This document shows positions 22,009 through 33,185 of a DNA stretch of 64,000 nucleotides, in pieces (the first letter of the stretch is position 1; each line of letters starts with the position of its first letter). The stretch covers positions 124,001-188,000 of the forward strand of contig CAJQUW010008672.1 in the NCBI GenBank assembly GCA_907163375.1. The letters run 5' to 3'. The notes under the pieces were generated by a model. It made no database searches. It worked only from the letters and a program-made list of their open reading frames with translations, and was not told the DNA's origin. The position numbers and the translations under genes are program-made. This stretch comes from Prostheceraeus crozeri. Taxonomy: Eukaryota; Platyhelminthes; Polycladida; Euryleptidae.

Positions 22009-22796
22009 ACTATGTGATAAAAGAAACAATATGCTAACACGTCAAGGACTCACTGGTCTTCACTTACGTGAAAATTGAGAATTCGTTGCGTCAGATGACG
22101 AGAAGATGTCAGGCTCGATTGAAGTGGGGTCTAGAAGGCGGACGTATCGAAACTGACCGTCTGTGATTTGAATTCTATCATAATACTTGCAGTCAACTTC
22201 GCATACCTGTCAAGGTCTGTAAGACCAAATGCGGGTGCTCTTATTTTTTAATAAATTTGGTTTGTAATTTATAGAAATGATAATAAAGGATATTCACTTG
22301 TTTCGGAATGATTCTTTGTTCTTTGTGTTGTAATCCTCAAAACAATTTCAAGTGATTTTTGGCCATACCGTTCGGATTGGTAAAACGATCATTTTCTTTA
22401 CGTTATCGTTATTATGTAGAACATAATTTCGGGCAAAGGAATTTCTAGTTTTATATCACACTTGCCTATAGAACATATAATCTATACGCAAAAAACAATG
22501 AATTTCGAGTAAATTCAATATTTTAGTTGACTTTGCCCTAGCTAATTTTGTAGCTTACCTGCACAGCGAATATGACTGACATTAGGCTATCGCATAAAAG
22601 ACAATCAATTTATTCAATTCTATATTTCGACAGCATCACTTATTGATGCGAGTGAAAGTTTTTGAATTGCTGGTGTTCGTGAGAAACCCCTGATTGCGGG
22701 TGACACCCACCAAGTACAGATGACTTGACAGGCATGACGTCATGCAACTGAGCAATGGTTCACATGTGTGCAGTCCTCACCGAGATGGACTCATGT
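22009..22796. other. intronic spacer, nothing supported
   Basis: No gene, RNA or repeat end recognised. Confidence 0.4.
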
Positions 22797-23420
22797 CAGG
22801 GATTGCAAATACCCGGTTTTTGCTACCACCCTGATACCGGTTCCGGATTGTAGACCCGGGTACCGGGCGGATTCGGATCCTATGATCAAAAGTGATAAAA
22901 CTGCATGTAATCCGCTTTCATTATCATGAAACATGAAATAGTTGGTTCCTGAGATTAAGTTTAAACTAATTTATAATAATACATAAATACAATAATAATT
23001 CATAATTAATTTCATAATACATAAAAACATACTGATGAAGTGATATTGAAATCCTAGGATTTTACTATCGCCAATTGCAGTTGTCACTCTGGTTATCACA
23101 AAATATCAATGGATGATTACAAGTATCTAAAATGTCGGCAATGCAATCTGAGACTGAGCATAGAGAAATGTGTACTCTTTCTTGATACATGATAACTAAG
23201 TGAGTTTCTGAATTAATTAAGGTTATATTTACCATGATTGTCAATCATAAAAACAATTTCAACAACGATAAACAGGAGTATTTAATTAAAAAAAAGGAAA
23301 GACAGCAAACTTGCTTTTATTTGTGTTTGTCTAACTAATATGCGCATATCCAACTATTATAGACTTATTAATGATTACAGCTATTCTTCATTGTAAGTAT
23401 AAGGTAGTCGGCAATCCCTG
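22797..23420. mobile_element. non-autonomous hAT-like element
   Basis: CAGGGATTGC at 22797 and GCAATCCCTG ending at 23420 form perfect 10-bp inverted ends. The left subterminal part is rich in ACCCGG/CCGGGT blocks, common in BED-type hAT elements. Flanking 8-mers ACTCATGT and ACTCAATT match at 6 of 8 positions, consistent with a mutated hAT target duplication. No transposase coding remains. Confidence 0.7.
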
Positions 23421-24019
23421 ACTCAATTGCGTGCGTGTTATTTAGGAGCTGACATGATCCTATCCCAGCCATTGTGTGCAATGAGATTGACATAGAGATT
23501 CGTTTCTCTTTGCCTAACGTGATTGGTCAATCACGCGCATTGCAAAAGTGGCTCGTATCAGCGAACATAACCCCTCAACGGTCAAGTTGCAGGCCTGTCA
23601 AGTAAAAAGTTCGTATCTTTGGCTCAATTTTCCTCTATGATAAATTCGTCAAATGTAGATATTATTTACACCGTTCGACTTTTCACGATCTTAATTTGCT
23701 GACTGTGTACATGTTTTGTGATGTCAATATTCCGGCTCGTCAGAATTCAGACTTGAGTTTGGATTGCGTTCAATGGAAAATTGATCTGATTCCCCCTCGA
23801 GACTAGTTCTGGCCGTAATCAACAGCTTTGAATGATACCATCTCTAGACCCAAACACGCTGACAAGGCAATTTATCTCTGTTGCAGCCCTGGACCATGAT
23901 GTCGATCAGTTTTACAAAAGAAACTTTTGCATACTTCGCGGGTCGCACATGACGGCGTTTTGAAAAGGAGGCAGAGGGTGTCACCAGAAGTTTCGCGGGC
24001 CGCAGGTTGCCGACCCCTG
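23421..24019. mobile_element. isolated hAT end at 23993-24019, rest unassigned
   Basis: On the minus strand the segment starting at 24019 reads CAGGGGTCGGCAACCTGCGG. This is the widespread terminus of hAT elements of the Charlie/ZBED type. No matching other end is visible up to 23421, so this is a truncated insertion. The rest of the stretch has no recognisable gene. Confidence 0.6.
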
Positions 24020-25637
24020 TTCTAAGATAATCGGCTTCCAAATAGTCGCTAGCAAAAGATAAATTGCTTATCTGAAGTTAAATAGAATGGAAATTGAGTC
24101 ACGATCGCAGCACTACCGGGTTATCAATTCAGATCTATGAATTACACATTATTGATTCTAGCCTATAATAGATGATGAAGTAGTTAGCAGATGTATCCAA
24201 GCGAATATGCGTGCAATTTCTACGCCGATGTTTTTATTGCATAGAAGTAATAGGCTTTATTACTATCAATTTCTACGACAGCAGTTTGTCTTAGAGAACT
24301 TGGAATAACGTAAATACATGTCCGACATTACTTAAAAATTTAGAATTCGAAGTTAGAATTACTATTTATACTTAAAAGTTTAGCGATACTCGATAGTGAC
24401 CACTGAAAAGAGGATAATTTATAAATGTATGCTTTCCAAGTTTTCTTTAAAGCTTTTCAAGCTCATCTATATCATTCATGTCTAGTTTCACACAATCTGA
24501 CAAATCCAAGTGCAAAAATATTCGTCTCTGATGTGAAATGCAACAATAATGCGTAGTGATATTAGAAGCACGATTCTGAAGTTAGGATCAATGAACACAG
24601 CACTTGACAAGACTCAAATGATCACAAACATCTGAAATACAGTCCTAATAATAACTTTATCTGTTATTTGCGTTCATCCTATCCTTTGAATGAAAGGGCA
24701 TTAAGATTTGATTTCGTGAGGAATTTTTCATCAAATCCATGACACTGACCTGAATAATGAAGAAGAGCGTAGAGAATTTCAGGTGATTGTACACCTATTC
24801 ATGCTATCTGTCTATGTTTTCGAACTTTTTTGTAAATTTTTAAGCGAATCTGTCTTCCGTTATTAGGCTGTTTCAGTGGTAAATATTTGTTAAGTACGGC
24901 AGTTTGACTGACAAAATTAATTCTTCTTTTTTACTTGCTTCGTTATTGCTTGATGCTTCATTTTTATTCTCGTGTTAGCAATAATTGTATTGATTTTTGC
25001 TAGCGTAGCACGAAGAATGGAGTATTTAATTCGATGCATTTTATATCATGTAATTAATGATCTTAGTATATTATGATTCCTTAAAGTGCATAAAATATAA
25101 ACCATCTGTTCACTTCTTGCCTCATTATGTTCGACAATTCACAATGTATTAAAAATACATATTGTTAACGCGAACAGTCTATGGGTTGAAAATCTGATTA
25201 ACGATCATAAGAAGCTGCTATCGAATTACCTAAGTGAACCGAAAGCAAACTGTAAGGAGTACTATCGGGTTTCCTGTCCTTGATTAGATGTGGTTGATTA
25301 CTATAATCATTGAAAATCATTTGATGCTTTCACTAAGGAGATGTTAATCCATCGTCGTAAACCTGATTGGCAATGGATAAATGTTCGATGTCTCTTACGA
25401 TAGCTCTTTTTTTGTACTACATCCTCTTAACACACAAGGACTCAAACCCAGTGAATGTCCCCTCATTCTGTTTTCTCCTGCAACTCTGGCCATCGATGCA
25501 AGTTAGTCCATCAACAGCTTCTGTAATGGAGCTTGGAGCTCTTGCATAGAAGACCTCAAATTTTCGAATCATATTCCATATTGCACCAAGGAGTTTGACA
25601 AGTTGACATGGTTCTCGACGCTATCCTACCCTAGAAG
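24020..25637. other. intronic spacer, nothing supported
   Basis: AT-rich sequence without recognisable genes, RNA genes or transposon ends. Confidence 0.45.
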
Positions 25638-25885
25638 TCAGCGCTGTGGCCTTGTGGTAGAGTGTTCGCATTGCATCCGGGAGACCTTGGTTCAAACTTT
25701 GGCCGGGTCAAGCCTAAGGCTTTTAAAATAGGTACACTCTGCATTTTTGCTGAACACTCAGCACAAAAAGAATGAGAGTGGGATGAATAACAACTCGGCC
25801 ACATGGAAGAAAGGGTCCGTGCCTAATGTGCTTCCGAGTATGAACGAGGTTCATTTATTTATTTATTTATTTATTTAACTTTCGT
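25638..25885 (+). mobile_element. tRNA-derived SINE (family 2), most complete copy
   Basis: Head GCGCTGTGGCCTTGTGGTAG with an A-box-like TGTGGTAGAGTGTTCGC and B-box GGTTCAAAC (about 25690). The body has AAAATAGGTACACTCTGCAT and AACAACTCGGCCACATGGAA. It ends in five TTTA units (25858-25879), the kind of short 3' repeat used by LINE-mobilised SINEs. Two other copies lie at 12.2 and 18.9 kb in the opposite orientation. Confidence 0.9.
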
Positions 25886-26490
25886 GTCTAGACACCCTTT
25901 AGTTCTCCTGAAACCTCGTGCATCCTCACATTGAATTTAGTAATTTCTCTATGGAATTTGGTCTTCCTGTGTGGAACCCTTTCCGGTGCAAAGACATGCC
26001 CTTCTAGAGCGTGTGAAGAACCCGTAACATCAATGGAAAAACAAACTGACCTCCTGTCTTTACAGTGCCGCTGTCGCATTACGGACCTTTCAGAAGTTAA
26101 CGAAATTCTAAACAACCTTGCTTTTTGCTGATTTGATGTTTTCACTGCATTTGAAAACCTGTGGACACTTTTTCAAAATTCAAAAACAATCAGCAAACCT
26201 AACTGCAGACTCGACTTCTTATCCCAACGCATTAATGATGACCCAAAATGCCCTCCCAAATGAAAATTGTAGTCCCCCATTTGAAGTCCTTCAAGGATAA
26301 TCTGCGTACTTTGTATTGTGAGTGATTACATTAACTTTTTACTTTGCCTTGGTGACCCTTGCACTTCTTGATGTATGCTTGATGAATAAATAAACATTCA
26401 GATGTTGTTCTCTCGTGCTCTTGTTGTATCTAGTTGTGCACTCAACCATGTACTTTGTATCAATCGTTTGCGTAGAAGTGGCGTGTCAAA
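25886..26490. other. intronic spacer, nothing supported
   Basis: Several open frames of 60-85 codons overlap on both strands without motifs. None is called. Confidence 0.4.
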
Positions 26491-27385
26491 GCTGGATTTA
26501 CAATGGTATGTGTTACACGATATAGGCCTACACTGTGCATATTTTACACTATTCAGAAACTGCTTCTTAGTATTACTTTCAGACGCGAGTAATACATGGG
26601 AATAAATTTACACATTGATCATTCATCCTGCCCTTTACATTTGCGTGTGTGATGGAGTCAAGAGAAAATGCCACTGAAAACCCGAGTCTACATTGTCTGA
26701 AGATCGCTGTTCAGTGTATTCAAAAAGCGAATGGACTACCAAAACGGCGACGACAGCGGTGTTTGGTGGGTCATGCCAGCATATGCGAAGGGCAAAAAAA
26801 ATCAGTGAATTCAGCACATTCGTTATCTTCATTTTTGTCCATGTTGCTGTCTTGCTTATGACTAAAATGAATGGGCTCAGCCAAGACATACTTCGCCAGA
26901 CTGAATTTTCATCTTCCAACTTTTTCTGGGCGGCTTGACCACTTCTTGTCGCGGCAGTTTTTCTAATTCGTACCAACCCTCTCCGCAGATATTCGAAACG
27001 ATGTTGGATGTTCTCCGCTGACCTCCCCAGTATCATTGCGATTGCTTTCCAAGCCTCCTTACGTTTCGTAGCATCTTTACAATGCTTGCAGGATGGGTTG
27101 TACAAATGGTCATGCGGTTGTGCCTCAGCAAGAAGTAGTTCGTCTTCTGCCAATTGTTTCAATCTCTTTTCATTCTTCATTTTTTGCCTTGAAAATTGTG
27201 TGCGTGTGTTCAGAGAAAGATAAACTAAATTTACCTCGCGTATATTGAGCAAATTTCAACACACGCGATGGAAAAGAGAGATGCATTTGACGTCAGTGTT
27301 TTTACCTTAACCTACCCGTGTAAGCACATGCAGGAGCGTGTAAAACACGCGAGGCAAATGTAACACACGCCACTGTAAATCCAGC
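26491..27385 (-). mobile_element. Harbinger-like element carrying only a MADF gene
   Basis: Inverted ends are GCTGGATTTACAATGGTATG at 26491 and, on the other strand from 27385, GCTGGATTTACAGTGGCGTG, followed by GTTACA in both. Inside is a MADF-domain gene on the minus strand and no DDE transposase. PIF/Harbinger elements are known to carry a transposase plus a Myb/SANT or MADF DNA-binding protein, so this looks like a deletion derivative. A 3-bp duplication is not clear (AAA against TTT). Confidence 0.7.
26635..27180 (-). CDS. MADF-domain DNA-binding protein
   Basis: The likely start is the internal Met at 27180 (the frame is open back to 27252). The MADF fold runs over about residues 10-95: HDHLYNPSCKHCKDATKRKE, then AWKAIAMILGRSAENIQHR, then EYLRRGLVRIRK. 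This is the usual HPxLYDxxxxxYKDxxxRxxAWxxIA signature, ending in the conserved W.xMSWLSPFI segment. MADF proteins of Harbinger elements bind terminal DNA and help the transposase enter the nucleus. The C-terminal 80 residues are hydrophobic and poorly conserved, possibly a shifted frame. Confidence 0.7.
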   Translation of the reverse strand: MKNEKRLKQLAEDELLLAEAQPHDHLYNPSCKHCKDATKRKEAWKAIAMILGRSAENIQHRFEYLRRGLVRIRKTAATRSGQAAQKKLEDENSVWRSMSWLSPFILVISKTATWTKMKITNVLNSLIFFALRICWHDPPNTAVVAVLVVHSLFEYTEQRSSDNVDSGFQWHFLLTPSHTQM

Positions 27386-27798
27386 TTTAGCATCTTTAAG
27401 ATACGTGTTTGGAGAAGAGGAACACTTTTGAGATCCGAGGGTACCCCATACGTGTGACTTGTCCAAACCAAACTTATGGCATCTCATCTGACCTTAACTG
27501 TGGATTTTAGTGTTTGATTCACAACAACGCATTTAAGTTTTATTCAATAGAGTCTTCACATCAAAATTCGCTATTTTTTTAGAGAACGTTTCGGATGTCG
27601 GACTCAGCGTGTGCGCCTTATGGTTCAGTTTTGTAGGAAACTTTTGGTGTCCTTCAAGGGTCGGTCCTATAGCCTTGCTTGTGTTGATATTCTATTCACA
27701 CTGAGAGCAGAATAAGACCAATTAATTAAGCCAATAATTCTAATTTTTATCCATTACTTGGTAGAGAGACGGATATAGTCAATATTGATGAATATAAG
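27386..27798. other. intronic spacer before the BEL LTR
   Basis: No gene recognised between the Harbinger-like element and the left LTR. Confidence 0.4.
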
Positions 27799-28180
27799 TT
27801 TTGGATTCGAAAAAATAATCCAATTTGTCGTAACGCGGTAGCTACCTTACGTCCCGAAATGTACGAGCAAAAACAATACAATTCGAAGCTTGTACTACGA
27901 ATGGACTTCTTCTACAGGCAGACCTACCGGTCAACAAAATTGGTTGAGCATCACCAATATCGAATAACAGCAAATTCAAACTGCCACGTATCGACAACTA
28001 GCATTCATATAAATTACATCACAGATATCATCATACTAATGCAGTCATACAAGATATCCATTACTACAACAACATCGATTCTTATGTACATGTACATGCA
28101 ATCAACCATTCGCTCAGAAATCTGTGCTCCAACACTGCTAACTCACACATCGATATAAAAGTTCAACTCAATGTCCAACA
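27799..28180 (-). repeat. BEL/Pao 3' LTR
   Basis: On the minus strand it begins TGTTGGACATTGAGTTGAAC at 28180, a normal TG-type LTR start, and ends in CGAATCCAAAA at 27799. It matches 44970-45350 with about five substitutions (for example ACGCGG against ACACGG). Confidence 0.9.
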
Positions 28181-28284
28181 GCGCCCGCGATGAAGCCACT
28201 CTACAGCGAGACTTCATTGAAATATCACAAAGACATTGAGTTATCTTCAATTCGATCACGCAATAATGTTAATTAATTTATGAA

Positions 28285-28290
28285 TATATA
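28285..28290. repeat. 6-bp target site duplication, left
   Basis: TATATA immediately left of the Polinton-like terminus AGTAATGGGC. The same six bases follow the right terminus at 39560-39565. Because TATATA is self-complementary, either orientation is compatible. Six-base duplications are the known hallmark of Polinton/Maverick insertion. Confidence 0.85.
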
Positions 28291-28304
28291 AGTAATGGGC
28301 AAAA

Positions 28305-28699
28305 GACCGTTCCAGGACACCATAAAATTCAAAAAAATGGTATCTTTAAAAACGACCTAAATTCATGAATTTAGACCCTTTTTCAGGTTTTTAAGACCTA
28401 AATACATGAATTTAGTCCATTCAAAAAGTACCATTTTTTCAAAAAATGGCATTTTTAAAAACGACATAAATTCAAGAATTTGAACCCTTTTTCAGGTTAT
28501 GAAGACCTAAATTCATAAATTTGGGCGTTTTTAAAAATACCCAATTTTCAAATTTTTCAAAATCTCAAATTTGAGAATTACAATTTTCACCCTTAAAATC
28601 ATGACCGTTCCAGGACACCGAAAAAATCATAAAAGTTAAGAATCTCAAATTTGTGAATTACAATTTTTACCTTGAAAATCATGACCGTTCCAGGACACC
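28305..28699. repeat. subterminal iterons and palindromes, left
   Basis: GACCGTTCCAGGACACC occurs three times (28305-28321, 28603-28619, 28683-28699). Between the copies lie several AAATTCATGAATTT-type palindromes separated by CCCTTTTTCAGG-like blocks, and CAAATTTGAG/CTCAAATTTG palindromes. Such arrays at a protein-primed replicating element's ends could bind a replication, terminal or integration protein. That role is inferred. Confidence 0.9.
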
Positions 28700-28770
28700 G
28701 AAAATCATAAAAGTTGAGATTTTCAAATTCATGAATTTTATCCATCTTTCAGGTTTTTAAAATATATCAT

Positions 28771-29499
28771 GTGACTAAAAATATTTCTTTAAAAATGGAA
28801 GAAACAAAAATGGAAGAAACCGCAAGAATATATCCTTCGTTATCATATGAACGTAGTTCTACTTTAATGGACATTGAAAAAATGAATAAAGAAAAACACA
28901 AAGATAGAGTACGTTATATGAAAGATAAGGAATCTCAATTATTATTAAGATTAGAGCATTATAAAAAATTAAGAAAGAGATGGTACATCAGTAAAGTTAA
29001 GAATGTAACACAAGGAATTGGCATATTCTTAACAATAAGTTTAGGCGCTCTCACTATTGTTATATCTTCAGGTGTTTTAGTAATTCCAGTAGTTGCTACA
29101 GCTTTAACAGGTACGGGTGTTTTTGCAACTTCACTTGTTACAATGTTAGATAAATCTTTAATAACTAAGAAACGAAAATCATTAAAAACTAAGCATTTAC
29201 ATATTAAAGAAGTCTATGACAAATTGCATTACTACTTTCAAAGAGTATGTGATGATAATGTTATTACGTTAGATGAGATTGAAAAATTTGATCAAATAGC
29301 TAATGAAGTAAATCAAATATCATTTCAATTACAGTCAGAAAAAGTTGATGAGAAGAATAAACAGGGTAGCAAAATTTCGAGTGATGGCAAGATTTCTAGT
29401 GATGGTAAAATTTCTAATGAAGAAAATGACAAAATTTTTTTAGAAGAGCTAAAAACTTTAAGCGAAAATTTAAGCAAAACTTTATTAAACAAAACTTAA
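28771..29499 (+). CDS. TIR gene 1, left copy: predicted membrane-hairpin protein
   Basis: 242 residues with no function recognised. Residues 1-70 are charged (RVRYMKDKESQLLLRLEHYK). Residues about 80-128 form two adjacent hydrophobic, Gly/Thr-rich segments, with IGIFLTISLGALTIVISSG in the first, suggesting a membrane hairpin. Then come a basic LITKKRKSLKTKHL stretch and a helical acidic tail with KISSDGKI repeats. The layout recalls small hypothetical proteins accompanying PolB elements in invertebrates, but that is from memory. The frame is intact here. The right-hand copy has a 2-base difference that breaks it. Confidence 0.75.
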   Translation: MTKNISLKMEETKMEETARIYPSLSYERSSTLMDIEKMNKEKHKDRVRYMKDKESQLLLRLEHYKKLRKRWYISKVKNVTQGIGIFLTISLGALTIVISSGVLVIPVVATALTGTGVFATSLVTMLDKSLITKKRKSLKTKHLHIKEVYDKLHYYFQRVCDDNVITLDEIEKFDQIANEVNQISFQLQSEKVDEKNKQGSKISSDGKISSDGKISNEENDKIFLEELKTLSENLSKTLLNKT

Positions 29500-29620
29500 A
29501 ACGAGAAAACTTTAAACGAAAAGATGTCAGACAACAAAGCAATAAAAAAATAATTTGTTCAGTAAAATGTTTTTGTTGTATTCCAATGTTACCACAAAAT
29601 TCAAATATCATATTTTAAAA

Positions 29621-30442
29621 ATGGATAAAATTAAAGCTGATAATTTTAAAAGAATAAAACAATTAGAAGAGTTAATAAAACAAAGAAATATTATGAAAGA
29701 AAATCATCTTCAACATAGAATGATAAAAGCTGGTATTCAATCTGATATGTTTGAAAAAATGCAGCAAACCGAGCAAGTAAAAACTGATTTTGAAAAAACT
29801 ATGAAACCATTTAAAACTCTTGAAAAAGAAAGTACAAATAATGATAAACAAATTGATATAACAGATCCAGAGCACAAAACTATATTAGATGACTATGGAT
29901 TACTAGAATCAAACATTAATAAGAAATTACCAAAATCTATGCAATTTGAACATTCTATCTCATTTATAGATGGAAAAACAATACCTAGATTTTATCTCGG
30001 ACAAAAAGAAATATTTCCACAACCTTTTCGAGGTTTAATTTTTTCACCAGATAAATCTCCTTTTAATTTAGATAGAAATTTTGTTAATCTTTTAAGAGGA
30101 GCAGATTTAAATAATTATGCTGTAGAAGATCTCATAAAATATAAAGCTATGTTAGATAGAGTTGGTGCAGTAAAATCTCTTAGACGTTATAAACAATTAG
30201 AAAATTTATTATCAACGGGAGTTAAAGTAGGAAAAGGTTTATCTGAAAAACAGAAAACTGAAACAACTGTATTCTTACCAGATGATCCACAAGAATTACT
30301 AAATAGATTAAATATTTTAATATCGGCAATAAAAGAAGGACACAATTCTAGTTTCAATGAAGTTCATGCTATATTGAAAAGACTGTTAGAAAAGAAGATT
30401 CTAAATGAAGAGGATTATAAAAGTATAACCGGACATCTCTGA
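29621..30442 (+). CDS. TIR gene 2, left copy: coiled-coil protein of unknown function
   Basis: 273 residues from the Met at 29621, chosen because an AT-rich leader with little coding character precedes it (the frame is open from 29555). Residues 1-85 are helical and probably coiled-coil (FKRIKQLEELIKQRNIMKEN). The middle has IDGKTIPRFYLGQKEIFP and FRGLIFSPDKSPFNLD. The C terminus has a helical DPQELLNRLNILISAIKEG region. No catalytic motif seen. The stop codon falls inside a GACATC-TCT-GATGTC palindrome, so the C-terminal end may have been set by insertion of that repeat. The right copy is the same except for one Val/Ile change that I can see. Confidence 0.75.
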   Translation: MDKIKADNFKRIKQLEELIKQRNIMKENHLQHRMIKAGIQSDMFEKMQQTEQVKTDFEKTMKPFKTLEKESTNNDKQIDITDPEHKTILDDYGLLESNINKKLPKSMQFEHSISFIDGKTIPRFYLGQKEIFPQPFRGLIFSPDKSPFNLDRNFVNLLRGADLNNYAVEDLIKYKAMLDRVGAVKSLRRYKQLENLLSTGVKVGKGLSEKQKTETTVFLPDDPQELLNRLNILISAIKEGHNSSFNEVHAILKRLLEKKILNEEDYKSITGHL

Positions 30443-30464
30443 TGTCTTTAAGGGCTTCGCCCGT
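30432..30464. repeat. double-hairpin palindrome, copy 1
   Basis: GACATC-TCT-GATGTC, spacer TTTA, then AGGGCTTCGCCCGT. It covers the stop of TIR gene 2. The inverted copy is at 37406-37438. Confidence 0.9.
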
Positions 30465-30842
30465 AGCTGAAATATGTTGTTTCTAATTTTTATCTATGAT
30501 TTTTATCTATGATTTTTATTTATGATTTTTATCTATGATTTTTTTAAAAAAAATATTTCATAATTTTTTTTCATAATTTTTTCATAATTTTTTGATGATG
30601 AAGGATCAATAGTTAGTGAAAATAAGTTTAAATTATCTTTTGATAAAACGTTATATGATAAAACTTAATATGATAAAACTTAATATTATAGAACATTATA
30701 TGCTAAAACTTAATATGATAAAGAAAATAAAATAACTAAGAACGTGAAATATATAATAATATAAAATAACTCTCAAGACCTTGATATTAGAATGTTTATA
30801 TCTAAAATTAAAACACAATTTTTTTCTTTAAAAAACAAAAAA
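30465..30842. other. AT-rich spacer with short tandem repeats
   Basis: Contains four TTTTTATCTATGA-like units (30480-30545), a T-rich run, and repeated TGATAAAACTTAATA blocks at 30640-30720. No gene. It separates TIR gene 2 from the polymerase pseudogene and includes the inner end of the left inverted repeat. Confidence 0.7.
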
Positions 30843-31099
30843 ATGGAAAATACCAAGTTTTATTGTGTCTTATGTAAAAAAAAGTTGCAAACAAAAAGAA
30901 GTTATCAATCTCATTTAAATAGTAAATTGCATTTACAAAATGTAGAAGGAGTTGATGAAGGAAATATATTAAAATTAAATATTTATAAAAACTATCTAGA
31001 AACATTGCCTACTGATATAAAAGTTAAAAAAATGTTTGATGATTATTCACATTCGGAATATAAAAAAGTTTTTAATAGTGAAGATGAGACCATGCAAAC

Positions 31100-31123
31100 C
31101 GAAGGTTCTAGGGCTTGGCCCGT
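31100..31123. repeat. double-hairpin palindrome, copy 2 (variant)
   Basis: CGAAGGTTCTAGGGCTTGGCCCGT, in frame in the N-terminal part of the polymerase gene, encoding EGSRAWPV. Confidence 0.8.
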
Positions 31124-31230
31124 ACCAGATGGAAGATATTTATTTAGCGATACTGATGAATTTGATGAAGCTGAACGAACCGATGAAGCGGTAACAGATA
31201 TGAAATATTTATTTAATGAATCTGTACGAA

Positions 31231-31255
31231 CCGAAGGTTCTAGGGCTTCGCCCGT
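31231..31255. repeat. double-hairpin palindrome, copy 3
   Basis: GAAGGTTCTAGGGCTTCGCC then CGT, in frame, encoding EGSRASPV. The GGGC-TTC-GCCC hairpin is perfect. Confidence 0.9.
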
Positions 31256-32787
31256 TGAACATAATGAAACCGATGAAACTTTTTATAATGTATTAAAAAA
31301 CTTTTTCAAAATATTTAAGAAATCTTTCATATGTTATATGAATGTAGAAGTACTTTATACAAAAACTGGACCTGATGGAATTCCTGAAGAAATAATACAA
31401 GGACATTTTACAAATTCACAAGAAATTCATAATGTAAATGATATACAACCCATATTTGAACAAATGATACTTTAATTAGAAAATTGTATAATTGAAGCCT
31501 AGTTACGTGAATCTGGTTGGAGATTTGTTAAAATACTATCTAAGAAAATAGTAATTGATAAATATAAAAATAATACTGGTGGTAGTTATGTTCCTTTACC
31601 TTTCAGTTCACCACAAATAATCAACATAAAAAATGAAGATGATTATTGTTTTCTGTGGAGTATTATAGCACATTTACATCCGATAGAATATCATAAAGAA
31701 AGACTAAGTCATTATAATAAAGAAGAATACATAAATGAATTTGATCTTTCTGATGGCTTACATGAATTTCCATATGATTATAATAGGTTAATAAAGTTTC
31801 ATAAAAAGAATAAAAATTTAAGAGAAGTAAATGTTTTTGAATTAAATGTGAACTATGTTTCTATTGGTAAAATTACTCCACTTTACTCAGCTTCAAAAAA
31901 AATTTATTTGAATAATAAAAATTTATGTCAATCAGAAATAGTATATAATGATAGGGGAAATTACATGCATCATAATATTTTTTACCAAGGAAATATAATA
32001 TGTACTGAAAAATTTCAAATTGTTAAAACACTATCACCAATAATGATTAATCATAATAATTATAAAGGACGTAATTATAATTATGATTATGATACCGATT
32101 ATTTATCTTTATCTTTAGAATATCAACAAAAATTACAAAATTTAAATGAAAGTTTACAAAAATGTAAAACAGATTATCAACAACAAACAAAAATATTAGT
32201 ACAAGAATATGGCCATAAATATCAAAATAAGATAGAAACGATTCAAAAATTAAATGAAGAAAATAATGAAGACAATAAAGAATTAAATAATGAAGAAAAT
32301 AAAGAATTAAATGAATGTTTAAAAAAATGTCAACAACAATATAAAGAACAATATAATAATGAATATGAACAACAGCTGAAAATATTCAATCAAAATTATC
32401 AACAGTCTGAAAAAGATTTACAAAGACAAATTGATGAAACACATGAAATATATAAAGATAAATTTGAAAAATTAAAACAAACAAAGCAACCAGCACAAGC
32501 GAATATATTATATTATCAGGGTCATTTTATATTGTGTAAAGATGTTTCTATATTTACAAAAACTTCAGATAATGCTAATTTTCCTTGTCTTCAATGTATG
32601 ACGAGCTTTAGAACTAAAGAAGAAATGAATAGACATTTGGAGAATTGTCAACAAAACGAAGCAGTTGAAAATACTTTTCCTAAAGATGATTATTTAGAAT
32701 ACAATAAATGGTATTTCAAAATAAAGTACCCTTTACTATTTATTGTGATTTTGAAGCATATAATGTTAATATTACACAAAATCACGG

Positions 32788-32819
32788 GACATCGGAGATG
32801 TCTTCCAGGGCTTCACCCG
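32788..32819. repeat. double-hairpin palindrome, copy 4
   Basis: GACATC-GGA-GATGTC followed by AGGGCTTCACCC. It lies just after Exo I and encodes TSEMSSRASP in the polymerase frame. Confidence 0.9.
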
Positions 32820-33170
32820 ATTCTGAAAATGATAATTCTGAAAAAAGTGCAGCTGAACAAAGTAAAGAAAAATATTTATTTGAACAAAAACCATTATGTT
32901 GGGGAATGTACATTCATTCAAATTATCCTGAATTATTTAAATCAGAATATTATCAATACTATGGTGAAGATAGTTCAGAAATGTTTACAAAGAAAGTAGA
33001 AGAATTACAAAATTATTTTTCACAATTGCTTGAAACAAATATACCAATGATTCCATTAACGGATGAAGAAAAAATTAATTTTTGTTAATGAAACAAATTG
33101 CTATTACTGTGGAAAAGAATTTACAAAAAATTATAAAAATGGCAAAGGTAGATATCTTGACAAGCGAAGC

Positions 33171-33185
33171 GACGGCTCTGCCGTC
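33171..33185. repeat. GC palindrome, copy 5 (divergent)
   Basis: GACGGC-TCT-GCCGTC, a perfect 6-bp stem in AT-rich coding DNA, encoding SDGSAVK. It lies in the Cys/His insert between its CxxC and DHDH parts. It resembles the first hairpin of the other copies only in form. Confidence 0.65.

Larger units (their letters stand above)
28291..30560 (+). repeat. left terminal inverted repeat with two genes
   Basis: Matches the reverse complement of about 37318-39559 nearly throughout. The outer 470 bp are non-coding and repetitive. The rest contains two genes. Visible differences from the right copy include an extra SSDGKI codon block in gene 1, a small indel in gene 1, and an extra unit of a TTTTTATCTATGA repeat near 30500. 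Similarity ends near ATATTTCATAA. Confidence 0.92.
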
